A stretch of DNA of 64,000 nt from Xenorhabdus japonica (GTDB taxonomy: Bacteria > Pseudomonadota > Gammaproteobacteria > Enterobacterales > Enterobacteriaceae): positions 1-64,000 of the forward strand of contig NZ_FOVO01000015.1 of assembly GCF_900115195.1 (NCBI RefSeq). The letters are read 5' to 3'. A program made the position numbers and the translations under genes. Shown in pieces: positions 37,345 through 50,336 of this stretch (positions are counted from its first letter, which is position 1; every line of letters begins with the position of its first letter). The notes under the pieces are model-generated. The model saw only the letters and a program-made list of their open reading frames with translations, did no database searches and had not been told where the DNA came from.

Positions 37345-38436
37345 ATGATTCTCTCGCGTTTGCTGATCCGCGATTTCCGTAATATCGCGGATGCTGATCT
37401 GTCATTGGCAACCGGTTTTAATTTTCTGGTTGGGCCAAACGGTAGCGGCAAAACAAGTATACTGGAAGCCATTTATACATTGGGTCATGGTCGTGCTTTT
37501 CGCAGTATTCAGGCGGGAAGAGTCATTCGCCATGACTGCGAAGAGTTCATTCTTCATGGGCGAATTAATCAGCAATCCCATGAACGTATTTTGTCGGTGG
37601 GCTTAAGCAAAAACCGTCAAGGCGATAGCAAGGTCAGGATAGATGGCAGTGATGGGCATAAAATTGCTGAATTGGCGAAAATGCTGCCCATGCAACTCAT
37701 TACGCCAGAAGGTTTTACTTTACTAAATGGTGGCCCAAAATATCGTCGGGCTTTTATTGATTGGGGATGTTTTCACAATGAACCACGTTTTTTTACTGCT
37801 TGGGCCAATCTTAAAAGGCTGCTCAAACAGCGGAATGCGGCATTGCGACAAGTCACCCGCTACAGCCAAATCCAGCATTGGGATCGGGAACTTGCTCCGC
37901 TGGCAACCGAAATCAGTCAATGGCGGGCTGAGTATATTGCAGGAATTTCCGAGGATATAGAAAAAACCTGCAAACAATTTTTACCTGAATTCACACTCAG
38001 CGTCAGCTTCCAACAAGGCTGGGACAAAGAGAGTGAATATGTGGAACTGCTCGCGCGGCAATTTGAGCGCGACAGATCGCTAACCTACACGGCTTCCGGC
38101 CCGCATAAAGCCGATCTGCGGATCAGGGCGGACAGTACGCCAGTAGAAGATATGCTGTCCCGTGGTCAGTTAAAGCTACTGATGTGCGCGTTGAGGTTAG
38201 CACAGGGTGAATATTTCACCCGACAGAGCGGGCAAAAATGCCTGTATCTGCTTGATGATTTTGCCTCAGAACTGGATGCCGGCCGTCGTCAGCTATTAGC
38301 CGAGCGTCTAAAATCTACGCAAGCCCAAGTGTTTGTCAGTGCAATTACACCGGGGCAAGTTACAGACATGATTGATGTAAATAGCAGGATGTTTCGCGTA
38401 GAACATGGCAAAATCGAGGTTCAACCACAGGATTAA
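37345..38436 (+). CDS. recF: RecF, gap-repair ATPase
   Basis: 363 residues; Walker [10 protein letters not shown] at residues ~30-38, the signature region [19 protein letters not shown] and Walker [16 protein letters not shown]. It loads RecA at gaps with RecO and RecR. It lies 33 bases after dnaN and 18 before gyrB. Confidence 0.97.
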   Translation: MILSRLLIRDFRNIADADLSLATGFNFLVGPNGSGKTSILEAIYTLGHGRAFRSIQAGRVIRHDCEEFILHGRINQQSHERILSVGLSKNRQGDSKVRIDGSDGHKIAELAKMLPMQLITPEGFTLLNGGPKYRRAFIDWGCFHNEPRFFTAWANLKRLLKQRNAALRQVTRYSQIQHWDRELAPLATEISQWRAEYIAGISEDIEKTCKQFLPEFTLSVSFQQGWDKESEYVELLARQFERDRSLTYTASGPHKADLRIRADSTPVEDMLSRGQLKLLMCALRLAQGEYFTRQSGQKCLYLLDDFASELDAGRRQLLAERLKSTQAQVFVSAITPGQVTDMIDVNSRMFRVEHGKIEVQPQD

Positions 38437-40869
<2,433 letters not shown>

Positions 40870-40893
40870 TATCACTGATTAAATTTCATATCC

Positions 40894-40922
40894 ATCCCAG
40901 ATAACGTACAGTTATCTGGGAT
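40894..40922. terminator. Inverted repeat between gyrB and the next gene
   Basis: A 12-bp stem ATCCCAGATAAC / GTTATCTGGGAT with a 5-base loop between two convergent genes. No T run follows on either strand in the right place, so it may be a weak terminator or an mRNA end-protecting hairpin. Confidence 0.5.
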
Positions 40923-40933
40923 AAAAAAATAAA

Positions 40934-41563
40934 TTATTTCTTCAATAATACGTATGAAATAATAACATCAATCTTCTCAGGTTTTTCCAACCATTTATTG
41001 AAGACTTTACCTAGCCCATCTTTTTTATAGCTGGCATCACAGCTTGCAGATGTTCCTGATGGGCCTAAGCCATATGATGTTGTGCCATCTTCAGGTTTAA
41101 CCTGGCATTTATGCGACACAGTAAAATCCTGATATAACCATTTAGGTTCTATTGTACTGAACTCAATGACAACGCCCGGTTTTTTATTAGACAGATACTT
41201 TTCTGTTACGTAATTAAAACTAGGTGCAATACCACAAAATGCATTTTCCTCTGTAACACAAGGAACCTCCCGGTATTTATTGGTATCAAAGTCCTTATAT
41301 TCCTTCATCTGCATTGTTCGATACCAATACATTGCCTCTTGTGCCTCTTTGTTAGCTTTGGCTGCTTTTTTATTTGTCAATGTCACCTTATTAGCAGTAT
41401 TGACCTCAACGCTCAATGTTCCGTTCTTATACAATGACATCACTTTCGTATCTTTTAAGCCATTTTTTGTGATTAAATCTTCGATTGCTTTATCCGCTAT
41501 ACTAAAATGGCTAACCACCAGCAAAACAGGGAGCAGAAAGAAGTGGCTTTTATTCAATTTCAT
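40934..41563 (-). CDS. Secreted protein of unknown function
   Basis: 209 residues with a clear signal peptide (MKLNKSHFFLLPVLLVVSHFSIA, cut after SIA; given as residues 1-23). The mature part has four cysteines (PCVTEENAFCG, HKCQV, ASCDAS), possibly two disulfides, and is Lys-rich. I do not recognise the family. It is convergent with gyrB and lies about 400 AT-rich bases from asd. Periplasmic or outer location is inferred from the signal only. Confidence 0.65.
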   Translation of the reverse strand: MKLNKSHFFLLPVLLVVSHFSIADKAIEDLITKNGLKDTKVMSLYKNGTLSVEVNTANKVTLTNKKAAKANKEAQEAMYWYRTMQMKEYKDFDTNKYREVPCVTEENAFCGIAPSFNYVTEKYLSNKKPGVVIEFSTIEPKWLYQDFTVSHKCQVKPEDGTTSYGLGPSGTSASCDASYKKDGLGKVFNKWLEKPEKIDVIISYVLLKK

Positions 41564-41881
41564 ATAAACCCCTTAAATTAAAAAATAGAATATCCTTGAC
41601 GTAAAACATCTAACAAATAGAATTAGAATTATGATCTGATTGCATGTTTAAATTTATTTCATTGATATAACTCAACAATAAAATCTAATTCAATCATTAT
41701 GAGAAAACAAAGAAAAATTAAGTTATAGGAAATTAAAATAAATCAGGCAGATGAAAAAAATTACTTATAATAAAATGATATATTAAATATCAATCACAAC
41801 AATCACCAATGAATTAAATATATATCCTTATGACAGTTAAATAATTATTATAATTTAATTAATGTAACCATTTCATATTTT
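41564..41881. other. AT-rich intergenic region between the secreted-protein gene and asd
   Basis: About 320 bases of very AT-rich sequence with no frame of note. The promoter for the secreted-protein gene should lie here, but many AT-rich hexamers make a single choice impossible. Confidence 0.4.
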
Positions 41882-41935
41882 AAAAAACCGCCAATATCAG
41901 AAATATATTGTATTATTTTTCTTTCATTGACGGCT
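41882..41935 (-). terminator. Probable asd terminator
   Basis: On the minus strand CCGTCAAT pairs with ATTGGCGG (one G-U) across a 30-base loop and is followed by six Ts. The loop is long, so confidence is moderate. Confidence 0.45.
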
Positions 41936-41969
41936 TATTTCTGCATATTAAATCACAGAACAACTGACC

Positions 41970-43088
41970 TTAAAGCAAAATACGCAACATACGGCGCAGA
42001 GGCTCTGCGGCTCCCCATAGAAGCTGATCACCCACGGTAAAAGCGGATAGGTATTCCGGCCCCATATTCAGTTTACGCAAACGACCCACCGGCGTATTCA
42101 ATGTGCCAGTCACCGCAGCGGGTGTTAACTCACGCATCGTCAATTCACGATCATTCGGAATAACGCGAACCCAATCATTATGGGAAGCCAACAACATTTC
42201 AATTTCATGAATCGGAATGTCTTTTTTCAATTTCAGAGTAAAAGCCTGACTATGGCAGCGCAATGCCCCAATACGGACACACAAGCCATCAATCGGGATC
42301 ACATTATTGCCCGTATTCAATATTTTGTTGGTTTCTGCCTGACCTTTCCACTCTTCGCGGCTCTGCCCATTTTCCAGTTGCTTATCAATCCACGGGATCA
42401 GGCTTCCCGCCAAAGGTACGCCAAATTGATCTGTCGGCAATGCACCGCTGCGGGTAAAATCCGTGACACGTTTTTCAATATCCAAGATCGCAGAAGCCAG
42501 ATCTTGCAACTCACCTGCAACTTGATTATGCAGCATTCCCATTTGCACCAGCAGTTCACGCATATGGCGAGCACCACCACCAGAAGCTGCCTGATAGGTC
42601 GATACCGATGCCCATTCAATCAAATCATTGGCAAACAACCCGCCCAACGACATCAACATCAAACTAACAGTGCAGTTACCACCAACAAAAGTTTTGATAC
42701 CTTTATTCAGGCTATTCTGAATATGCTGATGGTTAACAGGATCAAGAATAATAACGGCATCATCATTCATGCGCAGGGTAGAAGCAGCATCAATCCAATA
42801 TCCCTGCCAGCCTGTTGCCTTCAATTTGGGATAAATTTCATTAGTATAATCCCCACCCTGACAGCTAATGATAATATCCAGTGCATTCAGTGCCTCGATA
42901 TCAAAAGCATCTTGTAATACACCTGATTTTCCTACGCTATTTATTGCAAACTGCGGGGCAGGAAGCCCATGCTGGGAAGTTGTGAAAAAAACCGGATTGA
43001 TCTCATCAAAATCCCGCTCTTCCAACATCCGCTGCATCAATACTGAGCCGACCATACCACGCCAGCCGATAAAACCTACATTTTTCAT
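41970..43088 (-). CDS. asd: Aspartate-semialdehyde dehydrogenase
   Basis: 372 residues from the ATG of [15 protein letters not shown] at 43088, the same start as E. coli Asd (367); the frame runs further upstream to 43244 but through the transposon end. The [13 protein letters not shown] nucleotide fold and [10 protein letters not shown] with the catalytic Cys are present. The enzyme makes aspartate semialdehyde for lysine, diaminopimelate, threonine and methionine. A Tn3-type end lies only 100 bases upstream, and the transposon genes read toward asd without an obvious terminator. Confidence 0.95.
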   Translation of the reverse strand: MKNVGFIGWRGMVGSVLMQRMLEERDFDEINPVFFTTSQHGLPAPQFAINSVGKSGVLQDAFDIEALNALDIIISCQGGDYTNEIYPKLKATGWQGYWIDAASTLRMNDDAVIILDPVNHQHIQNSLNKGIKTFVGGNCTVSLMLMSLGGLFANDLIEWASVSTYQAASGGGARHMRELLVQMGMLHNQVAGELQDLASAILDIEKRVTDFTRSGALPTDQFGVPLAGSLIPWIDKQLENGQSREEWKGQAETNKILNTGNNVIPIDGLCVRIGALRCHSQAFTLKLKKDIPIHEIEMLLASHNDWVRVIPNDRELTMRELTPAAVTGTLNTPVGRLRKLNMGPEYLSAFTVGDQLLWGAAEPLRRMLRILL

Positions 43089-43188
43089 CATGGATACCCT
43101 GTCTTGAGATAAATTAATCAGACACACTGACCCCATTAAAGCTGACAAAATATAGAGAAAGGTGCAAGCATATTTATGAACTATAGCA

Positions 43189-43226
43189 GGGGGGTGAAGT
43201 CCAATGGAACGAAAACGTACGCTAAG
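43189..43226 (+). repeat. Tn3-type 38-bp terminal inverted repeat
   Basis: It begins GGGGGG, has TGGAACGAAAAC in the middle as in Tn3, and ends CGTACGCTAAG as in Tn501-type ends, in exactly 38 bases. The GGGG end is outermost, so the element extends to the right, which fits the position of gajB and tnpR. Confidence 0.85.
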
Positions 43227-43262
43227 GTAATTAATTAACTCCATTGGATGCTTTCAAAGTAC

Positions 43263-45152
43263 TTACTCTATTTCACTAATGAAACGGGACTTCTGCTGAA
43301 ACCTAAGATTGCCCCAAGGCATCATTCTCTGCTTAGGATAAGACACATACAGCCAACGCTTGGCTCTCGTCACCGCCACAAAAGCGTTATTGCGTTCCTC
43401 GTTGAGCTCTTTGGCCGTCCTGGCCCTGTAATCAGGAAAAACCCCTTCGCACATGCCTATCAAAAATACAATATCCTTTTCCAAACCCTTCATCGTATGC
43501 ACAGTACTTAGAGTTAGTCCTTCATCTATACTACTTTCAGAAAGTTGCCCTAATGCCAATGCATTTCTAAATGCCACCAATGAATCACTTAAGCCCTTAC
43601 GCTTAAATCGGGTCCACGTACCACTAAACTCTTTAAGCTCTTCGATACTCAGCTTAACGTCTTCTATTTTATCGTCCGAAATACCGTTGTGATTTTCAAC
43701 CAACGATGTGAGAAGACCATTAAACTCCTTTATTAACTTGGGAATTTTAGGGTTTTCAACATCTAAGTTATCGATAGTAAAAAGAAGTTTTTCGAATATC
43801 GTAGTGTACTCATCAACTGCTGATGAAATTTGAGCTGCCATTTCCCGCAATACATTAGTTGTCCAGTTGGCTGGCTCAGAGATTCTCAGTACTTGACACA
43901 ACTTCTTCCCATCCACCCAATCTTTAGAATTCAACTTCACCCTAATAGCATAGTCCAAGACCTTTCCGAATCTAGTTGAGGGCTCAAGTTGCCTCTCACC
44001 TTTTCTCAAAGAGTAAGGTATCGAATTATCTTCAAGACATTTTTCAAGCTTGCCAAAAACAAATCGATTACGGCCAATCACGACCATATTACCCAGTGAA
44101 ATCTCGCCTTCAATCTCATCGTGAACTTTCAAATCCAAAAGCTTCTTTATAGTGGCAACAACCGCCGTAGCTTCATCCTCTTCAGAATCAAACTCTGAAA
44201 TGCTAACGCCACCCTCTAAGGCATAATCAATTTCTGCTTGTGATCTTGGCCGCAACTTGTTTGCCGTACGAATAACCGCCTTAGTGCTGCGATAGTTTTC
44301 CTTCAGCTCAAACTGTTGAGGCGTAAAATCATTAATAAAACTTGAACAGAGGTAGTCTTTTGATGATCCATTAAACCCATAAATCATTTGATTAGGGTCT
44401 CCTACCATCAGAACACTTTTTATCACATCACCGCAAAGCACCTTGATAAACTCATACTGTGCTTTATTAAGGTCTTGGGCTTCATCAACACAAACATGCT
44501 TATACTGTGAGCGGTATATTTTTGCGATCCAGTCATGTGTAAGTAGTATTCGATGCGCATACACTAAAATATCGTCATAATCGATACCGCCACTATTGAG
44601 TAATGCAGTCTGATAGTCCTGATATATTTTCCAGATATTGTTATTTGGGTATAGCTCAGTGACTTCGAGCTCTGTAAGCAACTCCCTTTTTATTTTCGAG
44701 AATATATCCATATAGGATTGCAGATTTCTTTCCCTGCTTTTTAATTCCTTTGAATCGGTAATAGCGAGATAGTCATCTATATCAATGCCATCTTCACGCA
44801 AAGACTGCATAAAGACTTCCATGCGGTCTTTATCTCTATCATATATATGCAACTCCGATGGCAAACCAACGGTATGGCCATATTTCTCCAAAATACGCTG
44901 CGCAACCGAATGAATAGTGGCGATCCAGGTCCTTTCTACCTGATCGAAGTCAGTTAAACGCGCACTCATCTCCTCTGCTGCTTTATTCGTGAAGGTAAGG
45001 GCGATAACACCGTCTTTTTTTGTTTTCCCCAAAATATGTCGAACACGCTCTGTTAACACTCGCGTCTTACCTGAACCAGCTGATGCAAGTACTTGAATGG
45101 CTGTATCCATAGGAGCTTCAACGATCTGGCGCTGAGCATTCGATAGATTCAT
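43263..45152 (-). CDS. gajB: GajB-like UvrD/Rep-type helicase (Gabija defence)
   Basis: 629 residues from the ATG at 45152, one base after the gajA stop (TGATATG) with AGGAG ahead. It is an SF1A helicase: ASAGSGKT (Walker A, residues 23-30), ALTFTNKAA, VDEAQDLN, GDPNQMIYGFNG, ENYRST, and late TVHTMKGLEKDIVFL and VAVTRAKRWLYVSYP. In Gabija the UvrD-like GajB acts with the OLD-type nuclease GajA to stop phage. It is longer than the founding GajB (about 494 residues) but the pairing is diagnostic. A general repair helicase is the alternative. Confidence 0.85.
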   Translation of the reverse strand: MNLSNAQRQIVEAPMDTAIQVLASAGSGKTRVLTERVRHILGKTKKDGVIALTFTNKAAEEMSARLTDFDQVERTWIATIHSVAQRILEKYGHTVGLPSELHIYDRDKDRMEVFMQSLREDGIDIDDYLAITDSKELKSRERNLQSYMDIFSKIKRELLTELEVTELYPNNNIWKIYQDYQTALLNSGGIDYDDILVYAHRILLTHDWIAKIYRSQYKHVCVDEAQDLNKAQYEFIKVLCGDVIKSVLMVGDPNQMIYGFNGSSKDYLCSSFINDFTPQQFELKENYRSTKAVIRTANKLRPRSQAEIDYALEGGVSISEFDSEEDEATAVVATIKKLLDLKVHDEIEGEISLGNMVVIGRNRFVFGKLEKCLEDNSIPYSLRKGERQLEPSTRFGKVLDYAIRVKLNSKDWVDGKKLCQVLRISEPANWTTNVLREMAAQISSAVDEYTTIFEKLLFTIDNLDVENPKIPKLIKEFNGLLTSLVENHNGISDDKIEDVKLSIEELKEFSGTWTRFKRKGLSDSLVAFRNALALGQLSESSIDEGLTLSTVHTMKGLEKDIVFLIGMCEGVFPDYRARTAKELNEERNNAFVAVTRAKRWLYVSYPKQRMMPWGNLRFQQKSRFISEIE

Positions 45153-45153
45153 A

Positions 45154-46977
45154 TCAGACTCCTGACTCAATTTGTTTGAATAGTTCAATGATCTTTTGAG
45201 GAAACCTTTCTTTCGGCAACTTAATCAGATTATCGGCAATTGCCTTTGCATAAAGTGGCTTGCTTGAATCCAGAATTTCGAGGATTGCTCGAACTCGCCC
45301 ATCGTCACCAGTGTAATCCCTCAGCACATCTTCAAAAATAAGCTGCTTACAGGTTCCACAGCTTGGCTTATCAGTTCTAATCCGTTTTAACAATGCGCCA
45401 TCTTTTTTCCCAATCCACTTATCTATTGCATCGTCACCATCGATTTCCTGAATAGTTTGTTCTATCAACTCATTAAAGCTTTGGCTTAACAGATAGCCTT
45501 CGAAATCAGTCCCTTCAAGTATGGTGATATTAGGAGCTTTCTCGATATCAGTAGCCCCAAACACTTTTTCATAATTCTTCTTGAGCTCTTTAACCGTTTT
45601 TTCTTCACCATCACTAAATATGAACACTGGTATGTTGAGATCTTTCGCTAAAATAAGAAACGGACGATACTTCGCTCCTGAACCATTGACACCTACGAAA
45701 TTTATTCCGAGCGAAAAGGGGTGCTTTCCAGTATAGGACTCAAACAATTCTGGCAGGGCTTGCTCTTCCGTCTCCCCTTCCGATAAGACTATTGCTTTTG
45801 AAAACAATAGCTCACCACGAGAGTGAACCACCTCTCTTTTCAATTTTCTTAGATCATCGTCTTCAAACTCATCTCTTAGCTGATATACCTGAACCGAATT
45901 CTCCGGCTTGCTTAGGGACTTAATTTCATGCAGCTCTGCCAAGCCGGCAATATAAGGCGAGTGAGTACTAATAATCACTTGCCCAGGCACATCAATGAGT
46001 TGCCTATATAGTGTCCTCTGCGCATTCGGGTGCAGGTGTGCTTCTGGTTCCTCGGCGGCCAAAATTGGGAAAAACGGCTCAGCTTCCTCTTCGTGATTCT
46101 TGGCCAAAAGTTCGGTAAAGGCTTTTACGGTCAACATGGATGCCCAACTACGCGTACCCATACCGTGATATTCCATTGAGAATGAGCTTTTATCAGATTC
46201 ACCGAAATTCACACTAAACCGCTTTGATAGGTCACGAATCTTCTTCGGAAACGGGGTAAGCTCTGTTTGGCCAGATCCTTCAAATGATTGATTTAAATTG
46301 TCCAGGTGGGTCTTCAATCGCTTGAGTGGTTCGCTCTTCTCGATAGCCTCCTTATTGACTTCGGCCACCATCCGCTCCAGTTCAGCAACGTCTTTATCGT
46401 CGTACTCAACACTTGATAGCACGCGCCCCACAAATGAAGACTTCTCTTTCAATTCATTATGTATATCTCTTTGCGCATCAATCGGAATAAAAGGCACAGA
46501 CTCCAATCGCTTACCCAATCTGTTCTTATTGTTAATCCGAACATCTTGCCAGCCAATACGTTCTGGCCACGCATCCAAATGAAACCGATCAACAATGTAG
46601 CCGCCCTTCACTCGATCTGGTTTGGCAACGGTCCGTATAGCTACAAACTGACTCCCATCAGGCTCTGACTGAATTTTATCGCCAAATACCTGCTGCCAAT
46701 CCTCTGAAAATTCTTTCGCTCTAGCACCATCGTCAACCGCTATAAACCGAAGATCGACTGTGATAGCTTCTTGGCGTTTTTCATCTTCGCCTATATGAAA
46801 ATCTTCATCAGATAAGTAACGCGAGTAGTCACCTATTGCTAACTGCAACGCCTTAATTACTGACGTTTTTCCTGCATTGTTTTGCCCTAGTAAAACGGTT
46901 ACTCTTGGAAGAGTTATCTCAATATTTGATATTCCTCTAAATCCGGAAATACGAACTGTATCTATCTGAATATTCAT
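45154..46977 (-). CDS. gajA: GajA-like OLD-family ATPase/TOPRIM nuclease (Gabija defence)
   Basis: 607 residues. N-terminal ABC-type ATPase with GQNNAGKT (residues 31-38), a long helical insert, and EEPEAHLHP (Walker B) with STHSP as the switch. The C-terminal TOPRIM domain has AIVLSEGETEEQALPE and FIFSDGEEKTVKEL. This is the OLD class 2 layout of GajA, a nucleotide-sensing DNA nickase that becomes active when phage replication depletes NTPs. It starts 4 bases after the tnpR stop with only a weak ribosome site (GAGATA), so its translation is probably coupled to tnpR. A gajB-like helicase follows after one base. Confidence 0.87.
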   Translation of the reverse strand: MNIQIDTVRISGFRGISNIEITLPRVTVLLGQNNAGKTSVIKALQLAIGDYSRYLSDEDFHIGEDEKRQEAITVDLRFIAVDDGARAKEFSEDWQQVFGDKIQSEPDGSQFVAIRTVAKPDRVKGGYIVDRFHLDAWPERIGWQDVRINNKNRLGKRLESVPFIPIDAQRDIHNELKEKSSFVGRVLSSVEYDDKDVAELERMVAEVNKEAIEKSEPLKRLKTHLDNLNQSFEGSGQTELTPFPKKIRDLSKRFSVNFGESDKSSFSMEYHGMGTRSWASMLTVKAFTELLAKNHEEEAEPFFPILAAEEPEAHLHPNAQRTLYRQLIDVPGQVIISTHSPYIAGLAELHEIKSLSKPENSVQVYQLRDEFEDDDLRKLKREVVHSRGELLFSKAIVLSEGETEEQALPELFESYTGKHPFSLGINFVGVNGSGAKYRPFLILAKDLNIPVFIFSDGEEKTVKELKKNYEKVFGATDIEKAPNITILEGTDFEGYLLSQSFNELIEQTIQEIDGDDAIDKWIGKKDGALLKRIRTDKPSCGTCKQLIFEDVLRDYTGDDGRVRAILEILDSSKPLYAKAIADNLIKLPKERFPQKIIELFKQIESGV

Positions 46978-46981
46978 TATC

Positions 46982-47672
<691 letters not shown>

Positions 47673-47701
47673 CATTTTAAACAGCTTTGCTTGGGGGATA
47701 C

Positions 47702-48299
47702 ATGCCCGTCGATTTTCTAACCTTGGAACAGAAAGCCAGCTATGGGCAATTCTCTGGTGAGCCGAATGAAGTGTAGTTGTCCCGTTACTTTCATCTGAAT
47801 GAAGCCGACTTGGCTTTTATCAATAATCGGCGCGGTAATCAGAACCGTTTTGGTGTTGCTTTACAGTTGGGCTGCGTTCGATTTCTGGGGATCTTCATAT
47901 CCAATCTGCCACAGGTTCCAGCTAACGCTCAATGGTTTGTCGCCCGACAGCTTGGGCTTACTGATGTCGCGATATTGTCTACCTACGCGCAACGGGAGAC
48001 CACTCGGAGGGAACACGCTGCCTTGATCCGGGATCAGTACTAATACCGGGAATTCACCTGGCCGTGGTCGTTCCGGTTGAGTCGTTTGCTCTACACGCGC
48101 AGTTGGATCACTTGAAACAACAAAGCGAGGACGTGAAAGAAGAAGACGAAGCCAGATTATCCCCGCTCAGCCATAAGCATGTGAACATGTTGGGGCATTA
48201 TTCGTTTACCCTTACTGAACAAGTACTAAATGGGCAACTCAGGCCGCTAAAGCAACCATCGGAGCTGGACGAATGCCCCACAGTTTTTATGGTCTCCTA
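47702..48299 (+). pseudogene. tnpA: tnpA transposase remnant: N- and C-terminal ends joined by a large deletion
   Basis: The ATG at 47702 has GGGGGA ahead. The frame MPVDFLTLEQKASYGQF...SRYFHLNEADLAFI follows Tn3 TnpA closely but has TAG at codon 25 (47774) and TAA at codon 114 (48041). Both positions are Gln in Tn3 TnpA as I recall it. After LSRLLYTRSW (about residue 133) the reading passes, within GCGCAGTTGGATC, into another frame that is the TnpA C-terminus (AQLDHLKQQ...ARLSPLSHKHVNMLGHYSF). About 800 codons are missing. No transposase activity is possible. Confidence 0.9.
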
Positions 48300-48338
48300 G
48301 CACTAGCATTTCTGCATGGACGTGACTGCCATTTTTAA

Positions 48339-48587
48339 AAGAAAGGGGTTTGGAAAAACCAGACTAAAACCTACGACATGTGGGGCAAAAAATTCTGCAT
48401 TGTTATGTCAGGTAACCCTTATACCGAATCCGGCAAATTGTTCAAAATTCCCGATATATTGGCAAACCGTGCCGATATTTATAACCTCGGTGAAGCACTG
48501 GGGGGTGATAATGCCGGTGTGGGTGATCGCGTGGTTGCTCAGTTGGCTGATTTGGTTGAAAGTGTTCAGACATTGAAGAACAGATAG
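48339..48587 (+). pseudogene. Fragment of a large AAA-type ATPase
   Basis: An open frame of 82 residues begins right after a TAA, with no start, and reads GVWKNQTKTYDMWGKKF then IVMSGNPYTESG and IPDILANRADIYNLGEALGG. I associate this GNPYTESG...DMLANRADIYNLGD pattern with very long AAA ATPases annotated as DNA repair ATPase. The ~30 residues after it (VVAQLADLVESVQTLKNR) end at TAG 48585-48587. It is a scrap at the right side of the transposon relic and may be the gene in which the element inserted or that was lost when the end was deleted. Confidence 0.5.
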
Positions 48588-48621
48588 TTACAGGTTTTTT
48601 GTAATATCATTTGATTCAGGT

Positions 48622-48651
48622 CAGAAGGATGATCCGAACATCATCCTTCTG
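48622..48651. terminator. Hairpin before the amidase 3' end
   Basis: A perfect 12-bp stem CAGAAGGATGAT / ATCATCCTTCTG with loop CCGAAC, lying 20 bases beyond the amidase stop on the minus strand. No T run follows on that strand. Confidence 0.55.
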
Positions 48652-48672
48652 TTCCTGTCCTGCTAAAGATAA

Positions 48673-50136
48673 TTATCCGACCTGCGATGTACAAGCGATA
48701 CTTGTTACCAATGGTCGACGGTCTTTCCAAGCCATCTCTTGCTCTAGTTGAGCGGATACCTGGAGTACAGTAGCCTCGTCGCCATAACGACCGACAAGTT
48801 GTACACCGATGGGAATACCATCATCGCTCCAGCCAAGCGGCAGTGAAATCGCTGGCTGACCAGTAATGTTGAAAGGAAAGGCGAATACTGAATCTGTCCA
48901 TTTGTCGTTGTAACGTTCAATGTCAGTCTCCGACATATCATAGTAGCCACTGGGACGCGGTAATTGTGTCAACGTAGGCGTAATGAAAATATCGTAAGGT
49001 AAAAGGTCATTGGTTAGCTCTCGTCCGAGCAAGCGGATCTGCTCTATGTCTTTGGAATGTGTTGTACCACTGATCGAACGGCCACGTTCGATAATTGCCC
49101 AAGTAATTGGCTCGACATCATCCGGTGTCACTGGCCGTCCAACGATGCTAGATAGGTCATTTAAACTTGACGCTGCCTGCACGAAAATCATGTCTGTATA
49201 AGCCTTCCAGGCAACAGTAGTGTCAAACACCATGTCGTGCTCTTCCACTATGTGTCCAAGTCCTTCCAGCGTACGTACCGTTGCCAGCACAGCCTTTTTC
49301 ACCTGAGCATCAATTGGGGTGCCATTGGAGGGAGTAACGGTGAATCCGACACGTAATTTTCTAGGCTCCTGAGCCAACAGTTCCAACCAAGATAAATCCG
49401 GGGTTGGAGGTGTATAGGGATCGCCCGGAAGTGCGCCGGCCACGGCGTCCAGATAAGCGGCAGTGTCTCTTACAGTGCGTGAACAACAGAGAAAACAAGC
49501 ACCGCCATACCAATAATCACCGACAGGCGCTAGCGTCACACGCCCCCGCGATGGTTTTAGCCCCACGATGCCGCAGCAAGACGCAGGAATACGGATAGAT
49601 CCAGCACCATCACTGGCTTCACCGATGGGTACAATGCGTGCAGCCACTGCCGCTGCTGTGCCACCACTTGAACCTCCGGCACTAATCCCTTCTTTCCAGG
49701 GGTTTTTCGTGATGCCATAGAGCTTCGGCTCAGTGCTGATCGACCAGCCATTCTCTGGCGAATTTGACTTCCCAACCAATATCAATCCCGCACGTTTAAT
49801 ACGTTTTGTCGTCTCTGAGTCAACCGGCGCAATCATATCTTTCAGATAACGGGAGCTATTGGTGAGAGGCGCACCTTTCCATAGAGAGATAAGTTCTTTA
49901 AGCAAAAACGGTACGCCAGCAAAGGGGGCATTATGATCAACAGAAGCCGCTGCCTCTCGACCAATATCATAGAGTTTGTGAACTACAGCGTTAAGTTCAG
50001 GATTAAGCCGTTCAATACATGTAATAGCCGCTTCTACCAATTCCAAAGGGGTCACCTCACCCTGATGCACTAGTTTAGCTAAACCCAGCGCATCTGACTC
50101 GGTATAGGTGGTTATGAGACTCTCAGTTACAGCCAT
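48673..50136 (-). CDS. Amidase-signature-family hydrolase
   Basis: 487 residues. The Ser-cisSer-Lys triad is visible: Lys in VPFLLKEL (about residue 84), the Gly/Ser loop [16 protein letters not shown] and [22 protein letters not shown] with the nucleophile serine. Family members hydrolyse amides; GatA is a relative, but the other gat genes are absent and this is not GatA by context. AGGAG lies 9 bases before the ATG. It follows a monooxygenase gene by ~200 bases on the same strand, so it may act on a product of it; this is speculation. Confidence 0.85.
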   Translation of the reverse strand: MAVTESLITTYTESDALGLAKLVHQGEVTPLELVEAAITCIERLNPELNAVVHKLYDIGREAAASVDHNAPFAGVPFLLKELISLWKGAPLTNSSRYLKDMIAPVDSETTKRIKRAGLILVGKSNSPENGWSISTEPKLYGITKNPWKEGISAGGSSGGTAAAVAARIVPIGEASDGAGSIRIPASCCGIVGLKPSRGRVTLAPVGDYWYGGACFLCCSRTVRDTAAYLDAVAGALPGDPYTPPTPDLSWLELLAQEPRKLRVGFTVTPSNGTPIDAQVKKAVLATVRTLEGLGHIVEEHDMVFDTTVAWKAYTDMIFVQAASSLNDLSSIVGRPVTPDDVEPITWAIIERGRSISGTTHSKDIEQIRLLGRELTNDLLPYDIFITPTLTQLPRPSGYYDMSETDIERYNDKWTDSVFAFPFNITGQPAISLPLGWSDDGIPIGVQLVGRYGDEATVLQVSAQLEQEMAWKDRRPLVTSIACTSQVG

Positions 50137-50336
50137 ATTATCTTCTCCTATCGAATAGTTACGAGCTTGCTTAAGACATATACAAATTCACTGATTTCAC
50201 ACATTCCTCCTGTCGGTTTATTCCTCAGAAGTTATGCATAATCTTTAGATAAAGACTTTTTCAGCAAATCGAGTCTATAACTATATTTCTGGCTGCCAAT
50301 TGAACTAAGTAGAATATTCATATGGAAATTAAATAA

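Noticed and set aside
43089-43244. A longer Asd with 52 extra N-terminal residues
   Set aside because: The extension crosses the transposon end and E. coli Asd starts at the equivalent of 43088.
48673-50136. GatA of the Asp/Glu-tRNA amidotransferase
   Set aside because: gatB and gatC are absent and enterics do not use this pathway; this is a general amidase-signature enzyme.
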